From Comamonadaceae bacterium (GTDB taxonomy: Bacteria; Pseudomonadota; Gammaproteobacteria; Burkholderiales; Burkholderiaceae_C): a stretch of DNA of 7,947 bases. The notes under the pieces were generated by a model. It saw nothing but the letters and a program-made list of their open reading frames with translations. It made no database searches and was not told where the DNA came from. Each line of letters begins with the position of its first letter. Positions within the stretch are counted from its first letter, which is position 1. Positions 1 through 4,872 of the stretch are shown in pieces. The position numbers were made by a program, and so were the translations under genes. The stretch spans positions 1 through 7,947 of the forward strand of contig CANJXV010000113.1 in the NCBI GenBank assembly GCA_947478935.1. The letters are read 5' to 3'.

Positions 1-195
1 AAGGCAGCCATGAGAGCCGCTAAAGACAGAATGTATGGTCTGCGCAAAACACCGCAGGCCAAGATAGAGGCGGCGGATGTGCAGAATCGGCATGGTTCGC
101 GAAAGAGCGGGCTGCCGGCCTCGGGTCAGAGGCGCAACGCTAAAGCGCCCCGTACACCAGAAACACAGTCCCTTCAGGGCGACCTGTTCGCCTAA
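1..195 (+). CDS. C-terminal end of a probable photolyase/cryptochrome-family flavoprotein (partial)
   Basis: The reading frame is open from the first base and stops with TAA at 193-195, so this is the last 64 codons of a gene that starts outside the window. The ATG at 10 is probably internal. The visible tail is very basic. It has an amphipathic stretch containing RMYGLRKTP, then RHGSRKSGL, then a proline/arginine-rich linker ending in GDLFA. The RMY-LRKTP...HGSRKSGL arrangement matches what I remember of the extreme C-terminus of bacterial photolyase/cryptochrome proteins with an FAD-binding domain, which repair UV lesions or sense blue light. That assignment comes from memory of the family, because no FAD- or DNA-contacting residues lie in the visible part. 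Support is contextual: MerR, DUF393, DUF3429 and csgA-like SDR genes, all present here, often cluster with photolyases. Another DNA-metabolism protein ending in GDLF is possible. Confidence 0.5.
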   Translation, partial: KAAMRAAKDRMYGLRKTPQAKIEAADVQNRHGSRKSGLPASGQRRNAKAPRTPETQSLQGDLFA

Positions 196-226
196 AGAGC
201 ACATATTGTCATAGACAAGCGTCGTG

Positions 227-322
227 ATGATTCACAAGATTTATCGCACAATCCTCGCAATAGCTGGTGTGGGTGTCACTTTTCTTTGGGCGGAACGGGG
301 CAATGCTGTCGTAGGCAAGTAA
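227..322 (+). other. Possible 31-codon ORF with a signal-peptide-like segment
   Basis: The ATG at 227 opens a 31-residue frame ending in TAA at 320-322. The product begins MIHKIYRTILAIAGVGV: a short basic start followed by a hydrophobic run, then WAERGNAVVGK. This looks like a signal peptide or a single membrane segment plus the first mature residues of a secreted protein; GNAVVGK recalls the beginning of some c-type cytochromes. No clear ribosome binding site precedes it, and the frame does not continue in another phase. It could be a remnant 5' end, a tiny membrane peptide, or chance. Confidence 0.15.
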
Positions 323-417
323 TCTACTTGAGAGATTCGCAGTTTTTTATAAAAATTCGGGTGGCACCACAGCATGCTGTGTCGGACTCTGAATGGCGCC
401 GTTACTTTGTGTCGCAA

Positions 418-447
418 ATGACAAGTAGGCAATAAATCCGATATAGT
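418..447 (+). promoter_or_regulatory. Candidate sigma-70-type promoter of the TPR gene
   Basis: ATGACA (418-423, 5/6 to the -35 consensus) and TATAGT (442-447, 5/6 to the -10 consensus) are separated by 18 bases. Transcription would begin near 454, about 30 bases before the TPR start codon at 486. A purine-rich AAAGAAAG stretch just upstream of that codon can act as ribosome binding site. The call rests on consensus matching only. Confidence 0.45.
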
Positions 448-485
448 TCGAAGGACGTACAGCCCTCATCTAAAGAAAGACTGCT

Positions 486-923
486 ATGTACATCCATCGC
501 TTCATAATCATTGTCAGCTTGTTTCTTAGCACCATGGTATTTGCCGCAGATACCAGCGCACCCAGCCCGCGGGACGTCGAACTTGAAAAAGCCAAGGCCG
601 CCATCGCCCGTAAAGACTGGGCTACAGCCCAAGCCGTGCTGGAGCCTTACACCACCAGCAACCCGCGAAACGCGGACGGCTTTAATCTTCTGGGCTACAG
701 CTTACGCAACCTAAAAAAATACGATGAGTCGCTTATCGCCTACAAGCAAGCGCTTACCTTGGATCCAAAACATCGGGGGGCGCATGAGTACATTGGGATC
801 GCCTACGTTCAGATGGGTCAGTTGGAAAAAGCCAAAGAACATCTTGCTAGTTTGGACAAGATATGCGCTTTTTCATGCGAGGAATATCGGGACCTCAAGA
901 AAGCTATTGCCGAGGCAAAATAG
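486..923 (+). CDS. Exported tetratricopeptide-repeat protein with CxxxC
   Basis: The 145-aa product starts with a clear signal peptide: a short basic N-terminus, a hydrophobic core at residues 7-18, and cleavage probably after VFA (residue 20), so it should be periplasmic or lipid-free secreted. The mature part is helical. One degenerate TPR spans about residues 32-62; two better ones span about 63-96 (ADGFNLLGYSLRNLKKYDESLIAYKQAL pattern) and 97-125. TPRs are protein-binding helix pairs, so a scaffold or adaptor role is likely. The C-terminus carries C127-x3-C131 followed by EEYRDLKKAI, a tail I recognise from a recurrent family of small proteobacterial TPR proteins with no assigned biochemical role. 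The two cysteines could form a disulfide in the periplasm. The gene is monocistronic and converges with the DUF427 gene. The fold is certain enough, the function unknown. Confidence 0.85.
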   Translation: MYIHRFIIIVSLFLSTMVFAADTSAPSPRDVELEKAKAAIARKDWATAQAVLEPYTTSNPRNADGFNLLGYSLRNLKKYDESLIAYKQALTLDPKHRGAHEYIGIAYVQMGQLEKAKEHLASLDKICAFSCEEYRDLKKAIAEAK

Positions 924-1045
924 GCACGTTAACGGCGACGTTTTTTCTGGCCTAAAAATCTAAAGGAAAACGCCGATCTTTCCTCCACGGCTGCAAGAAA
1001 CCATTTAGCGTTGAAAAAGTTCCGTACGCCTGAGGACGACTATCG
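924..1045. terminator. Convergent intergenic with a weak hairpin candidate
   Basis: The region separates two convergent genes. CGGCG (933-937) pairs with CGCCG (971-975), and the flanking GTTTTTTC and GAAAA segments can extend the stem imperfectly across a loop of about 33 bases. A run of six T lies at 941-946. It is not a textbook intrinsic terminator for either direction, and the call is weak. Confidence 0.2.
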
Positions 1046-1603
1046 CTACCAACCACTGCTACCCGGGTCACCCTTGAATGGCCCAGCGAGGTCTGGCGTT
1101 ACCCATCCGCCGTAGAAACCTCCAGGTTGTGCAGCGACCTTTGCACCGCCCACGCTACAGTCAAGTCCATGCGCGTAAAAGGCAATGCACTCTGCAAGCA
1201 CCTCTGCACCTGCCAAGGGTTTTGGATAGCTCCAGGCCACCTGCGCTAAGCGACGTTTGCCGTCAACCAGATCCCAATAATGCGCAGGGCCTTTCCATTC
1301 GCAAAATGAGCCGCCCGCTACGCCACGTAAAAGTGTGCGATCTACATCGGCCAGTGGCAGGTAGAACGTGGGCGGGTGGGATGTTTCTCGGACCGCCCAG
1401 GCGCAGCGCGTCCTGGCCACCAGGTTGTCACCCCAATGCACAAGGATTTCGCGGGCCTCGGGAACGATCTCCGGTGGACGCGGAAAATCCCACACCGAAA
1501 CCTGACCTGGCGCTGGAATATCGGCAAACGGTGGGCGCTCCACTCCCCGCCAGCGCCATTGATCTCGCGCTTTTGTTAACGATGCGGAATCGTGAATGCC
1601 CAT
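1046..1603 (-). CDS. DUF427 family protein
   Basis: The 185-aa protein matches the DUF427 family, small beta-rich soluble proteins whose molecular role is not established. Visible family hallmarks are RETSHPPTFYLP (residues 72-83), SFCEWKGPAHYWDL (99-112), AWSYPKPL (123-130) and a long C-terminal stretch with FYAHGLDC (142-149) and GGFYGGWVTPDLAGPFKG (161-178). This is the long proteobacterial form, with conserved segments before and after the core domain, and it appears full length. It ends with TAG at 1046-1048. The ATG at 1601-1603 lacks a strong Shine-Dalgarno sequence, but the MGIHD start fits family length. It diverges from the CBS gene, with 159 AT-rich bases between. DUF427 genes recur in stress or photolyase neighbourhoods, which would fit, but that link is inference. 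Confidence 0.9.
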   Translation of the reverse strand: MGIHDSASLTKARDQWRWRGVERPPFADIPAPGQVSVWDFPRPPEIVPEAREILVHWGDNLVARTRCAWAVRETSHPPTFYLPLADVDRTLLRGVAGGSFCEWKGPAHYWDLVDGKRRLAQVAWSYPKPLAGAEVLAECIAFYAHGLDCSVGGAKVAAQPGGFYGGWVTPDLAGPFKGDPGSSGW

Positions 1604-1671
1604 TGGATTGAAGGATTTGTTTAAATTCTTTAGGAAGGAAAGTTAAAGCGTACCACTCAAAATATAATTTT

Positions 1672-1701
1672 TTGACATATTTTAAATACGCTGAATTTAA
1701 A
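1672..1701 (+). promoter_or_regulatory. Candidate sigma-70-type promoter of the CBS gene
   Basis: A perfect TTGACA (1672-1677) is followed after 18 bases by TTTAAA (1696-1701, 4/6 to the -10 consensus), placing a start of transcription near 1709 and a leader of roughly 54 bases before the CBS start codon at 1763. The surrounding 1604-1762 divergent spacer is strongly AT-rich and should also carry the DUF427 promoter, which I could not pin down. Confidence 0.45.
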
Positions 1702-1762
1702 GTTTGGGTATTGACCCATGTAAACTTGAAGTCTCATCGCAATTCCTATCAGAAGCAATCTT

Positions 1763-2200
1763 ATGACAACCGTAAAACAATGTATTGACCCAAAAAATAG
1801 TGCGATCATTTCTGTTCGCTCATCAGACTCAACCGAGGATGCATTAAAACTGATGCGTGACAAAAGAGTTCGAGCAATTCTTGTAATTGATGACGAGCAA
1901 TTGGTCGGTATTGTTTCTCAAGGTGATTGTGCGATCAAGGTTTTATTGTCCCGTCGCGATCCGAAACTAACCCCCGCTTCGGAGATTATGAGTCCCAACC
2001 CCGTAACCGTTACGCTCTCGAACACTTTGGACGAATGCATGGCAATCATGGTTCATAAGCACATTAGACACTTACCTGTTTTAGACCAACAGAAAGTTAT
2101 TGGCGTCGTATCGATTGGCGATATTGTGAAAAACGTGATCGAGCTTCAAGGTAGCCAAATTAAGTTTTTGGAGACCTACATTAAGGGCCATGGTAGCTAA
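1763..2200 (+). CDS. Two-CBS-domain protein
   Basis: The 145-aa cytoplasmic protein consists almost entirely of a CBS pair (Bateman module): CBS1 at about residues 13-66 and CBS2 at about 76-130. Both contain the usual VRAILVIDDEQLVGIVS and IRHLPVLDQQKVIGVVSIGD type cores. Stand-alone CBS pairs generally bind adenine nucleotides (AMP, ATP, SAM, NADH) and act as energy or ligand sensors; the partner here is unknown. In CBS1 the common SERDYARKV segment reads SQGDCAIKV (52-60), so the arginine usually near the nucleotide phosphate is a glycine and ligand preference may differ. CBS2 keeps SIGD. The start is chosen by the typical MTTVKQ N-terminus; the Shine-Dalgarno (AGAAGC) is weak. It seems to be transcribed alone. 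Confidence 0.9.
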   Translation: MTTVKQCIDPKNSAIISVRSSDSTEDALKLMRDKRVRAILVIDDEQLVGIVSQGDCAIKVLLSRRDPKLTPASEIMSPNPVTVTLSNTLDECMAIMVHKHIRHLPVLDQQKVIGVVSIGDIVKNVIELQGSQIKFLETYIKGHGS

Positions 2201-2488
2201 TGCATGTTACCCACTTGGCCATGTTCGCAGAGCCAATTCTTTGCGCTTGGTATGAACAGGAAAACCTTGGTAGTGACGTACGCTTGCCAAATAGTAGTGC
2301 TCTATGCAGGCTAAAAGGCTTGGCTTCCAGGAATAATCGGAATGAGATTTAGCAATCAGAAATTCCTGCGATGCAAAGGCGAGTGTTGGCGAAAAAATAT
2401 GCCATTGATTCCCTTACTTCGGTGAATTCATTATCCATAATTCGTTGACGAGTTCTAGCAATCGGTCACTTTCATTGAATGGAGAAAT
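2201..2488. other. Intergenic region with inverted repeats and a doubtful small ORF
   Basis: The 288-base gap has no recognisable gene. A 50-codon frame (2200-2352) starts in a TAATG overlap with the CBS stop but has no recognisable features. TTGGC (2215-2219) pairs with GCCAA (2232-2236) shortly after the CBS gene, a weak terminator-like hairpin followed by ATTCTTTG. A perfect 7-bp inverted repeat CAGGAAT (2328-2334) / ATTCCTG (2362-2368) brackets 27 bases. A -10-like CATAAT lies at 2436-2441 without a convincing -35. GGAG at 2481-2484 is a good ribosome binding site for the next gene. Confidence 0.4.
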
Positions 2489-3505
2489 ATGGCTGCCGCA
2501 GAAAAGTTAAATAGCCCTTTTGAGCAGTCCTTCATGTTTCACATGATTCGGGACTTTTTTCTCTTGCTATTGTTGGTGGCAACGGTTGAAATGGGTATTC
2601 GTTATGCGCTCATGCGCTACGACTTTGCCATCAAGGAACAGACCCGTGTAGATCAGGCCGCACAGCAATTAGCTAACGATGTGAAGTCCATCATGCTCAA
2701 TTCGGGTGGGCCGTTGGCCGCTCAAACGGTGTACCCCATACTGAATCGTAACTACGATGATTTGGGGCTTTCTATCGCTGTTATTCCGTCTGAAGTGACT
2801 GTGGAGTCTATGAAGCAGTCCTTCAAGATAGATGCAAAAGGGTTGCAGCCGACCTGGAAAGCCGGACCCCATCTAGAGGCGGCGGTTAATCTCACCGCAG
2901 AGCAGTTTTGCCTTAATTGTCACGTCAAAGCCAACGTGAACGATGTATTGGGTACCGTCAAGGTCGGCAGCTACCTAGCACTTAGGGAGGCCGCATGGTG
3001 GGCTGAGGTAAAGCTAACGGCAGGTGCATTAAGTCTCAAGATTTTGGTTCACACAATTCTGCTTTTCTTCCTGCTTAAGGTTCGAATGGCGCCGCTCTTA
3101 TCGTTGCGAAGTACCGTATCGCAGTTGGCCCGAGGTCTGATGGACTTGTCACCTAGAGCCAAGGTCAATGGTGCCGATGAGTTCGGTGAGCTGGCGCAAG
3201 ATTTAAACCACTTTTTGGACCGCATTACCGTTGTGGTGAGCGATCTGGATCAGATCTTGAGCAAAGTGGTGGACGCGAGCGGTCGCCTGGGTAGCTTGAA
3301 CCGTGATCTGGAACAGACCGTTGATGGTTTGCGCGAAGAGTCATCTCGCATTGCAGAGGGTGCGGTGCAGGGGCAATCTGCCCAATACCGTGCGCTAGCA
3401 CAATCACTAAGAGAAATGGCTCTGCTGGAAGCGAGCATGCAGACCATTGCACAATCGGGGCAACAGGTGCTGCATCGCCTGACGCACGTTGAAAAAACCA
3501 AATAG
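2489..3505 (+). CDS. Membrane-bound heme-c sensor-like protein with HAMP domain and no output domain
   Basis: The 338-aa protein has a membrane segment at about residues 22-40, a periplasmic domain of about 135 residues, a second membrane segment at about 178-197, a HAMP domain at about 198-252 (DEFGELAQDLNHFLDRI near its end), and a helical coiled-coil-like tail to the C-terminus. The periplasmic part contains C141-L-N-C144-H145, a CxxCH motif for covalent heme c, followed by VLGTVKV. This layout resembles the DUF3365/Tll0287-like heme-binding sensor modules found in chemoreceptors and diguanylate cyclases. The methyl-accepting hairpin, GGDEF, histidine kinase and EAL signatures are all absent, and the gene stops cleanly with TAG. 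It may pass redox, NO or O2 signals to a partner through its coiled coil, or be a truncated receptor. GGAG at 2481 with 4-base spacing supports the start. Confidence 0.8.
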   Translation: MAAAEKLNSPFEQSFMFHMIRDFFLLLLLVATVEMGIRYALMRYDFAIKEQTRVDQAAQQLANDVKSIMLNSGGPLAAQTVYPILNRNYDDLGLSIAVIPSEVTVESMKQSFKIDAKGLQPTWKAGPHLEAAVNLTAEQFCLNCHVKANVNDVLGTVKVGSYLALREAAWWAEVKLTAGALSLKILVHTILLFFLLKVRMAPLLSLRSTVSQLARGLMDLSPRAKVNGADEFGELAQDLNHFLDRITVVVSDLDQILSKVVDASGRLGSLNRDLEQTVDGLREESSRIAEGAVQGQSAQYRALAQSLREMALLEASMQTIAQSGQQVLHRLTHVEKTK

Positions 3506-3595
3506 ACGTCGACCGTAATGGCTACTTTGCGTCTAAGGCGTACCACAAACACCTTGTGCCCCGGGGGCAATAGTTCCATGCGTAAACCAAGATGC
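3506..3595. terminator. Convergent spacer with short GC-rich hairpin
   Basis: TGCCC (3557-3561) pairs with GGGCA (3565-3569) around a three-base loop, and an overlapping alternative CACAA (3544-3548) / TTGTG (3554-3558) can form instead. Neither strand shows a T-run after the stem, so it is at best a weak bidirectional terminator between the HAMP gene and the DUF3429 gene. Confidence 0.25.
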
Positions 3596-4060
3596 TTAAA
3601 GATGCTCTAAAGCAAGTCCGGATAGACCGAGCAGCGCTGGCAAGCCGGTAAACACCACTGCCACAATAGACAAATGCAATCGCATCGGCAGCCAATGATC
3701 GAGACCATAGAGTGGGTATGTTTTGTAATCCACGACTAGGCACGCGAGTAGCACAAACGCGACTAATAAAAGCCCGGGTTCGACCTGCAACAACAAACTA
3801 ATCCAAGCGAGCAGGCTTGGACATACTCCCCAGAGCAGCGCCGATCTAGAGGGCCGCGCATCAAGCATAGCAAAGCCCCAATGAATCGCACCCAGAAAAC
3901 TAATGATCGTGCCGCCATAGGCCAATAAGCTAAACATGACCGCGGGTTTGTGCGCAGACGAAACGAAAAAACTAAGTGTAGTCAAAGCGATAAACGGCGC
4001 CAGGCCCGCATACCCTAGGAGTCGCGCTACGGAGGGAGTTTTTTGGTCAGTAGATAGCAT
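3596..4060 (-). CDS. DUF3429 integral membrane protein
   Basis: The product is 154 aa when started at the ATG at 4058-4060. A longer frame back to 4207 exists but overlaps the upstream gene in another phase and encodes a basic, non-family extension, so I reject it. About five hydrophobic helices are visible (residues roughly 15-34, 40-58, 74-92, 96-112, 129-150). Family hallmarks are LLAYGGTIISFLGAIHWGFAM (45-65), PSLLAW (81-86), VVDYKTYP (109-116) and a LPMRLHLSIV segment (124-133). DUF3429 proteins are small inner-membrane proteins without a proven biochemical role; they often occur near photolyase or DUF393 genes, as here. The start lies only 7 bases after the stop of the preceding gene, so translation is probably coupled. 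It is the last gene of its operon. Confidence 0.85.
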   Translation of the reverse strand: MLSTDQKTPSVARLLGYAGLAPFIALTTLSFFVSSAHKPAVMFSLLAYGGTIISFLGAIHWGFAMLDARPSRSALLWGVCPSLLAWISLLLQVEPGLLLVAFVLLACLVVDYKTYPLYGLDHWLPMRLHLSIVAVVFTGLPALLGLSGLALEHL

Positions 4061-4067
4061 GGTTTTT

Positions 4068-4583
4068 TCACATAAACGCGCGCGATTGCGGATCAAAGCA
4101 AGCCAAGAGGGACAAAGGCACATCAGGCGCCTGTCTTGAGATGTAATCTCGAATAAAAGGCGCCGCCTTCCATGGATGTGTGTAGCCACTCCAAATTGCA
4201 TTGCCAACGATTCTTGGTTCTCCTTCAGAATTGTCGATCAACACAACAGCAGGTAACAAATCGCCGAATTCCGCCTCGGCTAGAGTCCATTTTCCGGCTC
4301 CCCAAACGCTAGCAAGTTGAACGGATTGCGAGTGTGGTGGACTGTATTCAATGATCAGTCTGATGGCTGATTGATAGGCATTATCTTCTGGCTTCATACG
4401 TGAGACGCTATCACAGTTGCGACTTAGTTTTGTGAATCTATCTTTCGCGATTCCCAGGACATCAATTCGCCTTCCGTCCAGACTCAGCAAAGTACCATTG
4501 TCAAGTGTCGTCCAGCCCACATGTGATGCACCAACGGCAAAAATCACCATAAGAAGTACAGATATCGATGTACTTTTTTTCAT
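4068..4583 (-). CDS. Putative secreted protein of unknown function
   Basis: I do not recognise this 171-aa protein. It starts MKKSTS followed by a hydrophobic core (residues 7-19), a classical signal peptide probably cleaved around GAS-H (20-21), so it should be periplasmic. The mature part contains a beta-type segment LDNGTLLSLDGRRIDVLGI (27-45), a central tryptophan-rich stretch VWGAGKWTLAEAEFGDLLP (93-111), and a C-terminal VGNAIWSGYTHPWKAAPFIRDYI (126-148), with C57 and C162 as possible disulfide partners. No catalytic motif is visible. It sits 11 bases after the cysteine-rich gene and 7 bases before the DUF3429 gene on the same strand, so all three are very likely co-transcribed. The Shine-Dalgarno is weak (TTGAG), which fits translational coupling. 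Confidence 0.75.
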   Translation of the reverse strand: MKKSTSISVLLMVIFAVGASHVGWTTLDNGTLLSLDGRRIDVLGIAKDRFTKLSRNCDSVSRMKPEDNAYQSAIRLIIEYSPPHSQSVQLASVWGAGKWTLAEAEFGDLLPAVVLIDNSEGEPRIVGNAIWSGYTHPWKAAPFIRDYISRQAPDVPLSLLACFDPQSRAFM

Positions 4584-4594
4584 GGCTCAAGGTT

Positions 4595-4801
4595 TTATTG
4601 GAGTTCATCCAGATTAGACACGGAGCTGGAGGCGTCATCAACGAATCCATCCACATTTCTCTCCAATGGATTTCGATCTTGCATGGTAGCCTTTGGAAAA
4701 CACATTTTTTCGCCATCCCACCGCTGTCCGCACCAACAATCACCTGAAGCATTGATGATGCAGGTACCGGTTCCGCAGCATCTTGTATCGTCGTTGCTCA
4801 T
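4595..4801 (-). CDS. Small cysteine-rich protein (CCGxGxC...CWCGQxWDGxxMC)
   Basis: The ATG at 4799-4801 gives 68 aa and is preceded by AGAGGA (complement of 4807-4812) at 5-base spacing, so I prefer it over the ATG at 4828. The N-terminal half holds six cysteines (C8, C9, C14, C22, C24, C34) in the pattern CCGTGTC-IINASGD-CWCGQRWDGEKMC. The C-terminal half is acidic and polar and looks disordered. There is no signal peptide, so a cytoplasmic location is expected and the cysteines more likely bind metal than form disulfides. I recall similar CCGxGxCIxxxGxCWCGQxWDG proteins as conserved hypotheticals in Burkholderiales, with no known function. It is the first gene of a three-gene operon driven by the promoter at 4831-4859, downstream of merR. 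Confidence 0.8.
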   Translation of the reverse strand: MSNDDTRCCGTGTCIINASGDCWCGQRWDGEKMCFPKATMQDRNPLERNVDGFVDDASSSVSNLDELQ

Positions 4802-4827
4802 GAGAATCCTCTTTATGGCTTTCATCA

Positions 4828-4859
4828 AAACATATACGTTTAGGAAATTTTGAAGGCAA
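4828..4859 (-). promoter_or_regulatory. Candidate promoter with overlapping near-palindrome
   Basis: On the minus strand TTGCCT (complement of 4854-4859, 4/6 to -35) and TATATG (complement of 4831-4836, 4/6 to -10) are spaced by exactly 17 bases, and transcription would start near 4824, just ahead of the cysteine-rich gene. The 14-base near-palindrome AAACATATACGTTT (4828-4841, one mismatched pair) covers the -10 element and is a plausible operator, which suggests regulated expression independent of merR read-through. The regulator is unknown. Confidence 0.4.
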
Positions 4860-4872
4860 AGCTACGTCAGAT

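Larger units (their letters stand above)
196..485. other. Intergenic region between the photolyase-like tail and the TPR gene
   Basis: These 290 bases hold no convincing full gene. A small perfect inverted repeat, TTGTC-ATA-GACAA (206-218), follows the upstream stop codon but has no T-run, so it is not a standard terminator. The tiny ORF at 227-322 and the promoter at 418-447 are listed separately. The minus-strand frame at 241-432 has no protein-like features. Confidence 0.5.

Noticed and set aside
241..432. 63-codon minus-strand frame in the first intergenic region
   Set aside because: No ribosome binding site, no recognisable motif, and it overlaps the promoter of the TPR gene.
1078..1611. 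177-codon plus-strand frame opposite DUF427
   Set aside because: It is the antisense shadow of a well-conserved DUF427 gene; the product is rich in P, R and H as expected from an antisense frame.
4061..4207. N-terminal extension of the DUF3429 gene to an ATG at 4207
   Set aside because: It overlaps the secreted-protein gene in another phase, encodes a basic non-hydrophobic stretch foreign to the family, and the ATG at 4060 starts right before the family's first helix.
4802..4828. Upstream ATG at 4828 for the cysteine-rich protein
   Set aside because: The ATG at 4801 has AGAGGA at ideal spacing, and the predicted promoter would place the transcript start inside or close to the upstream ATG.
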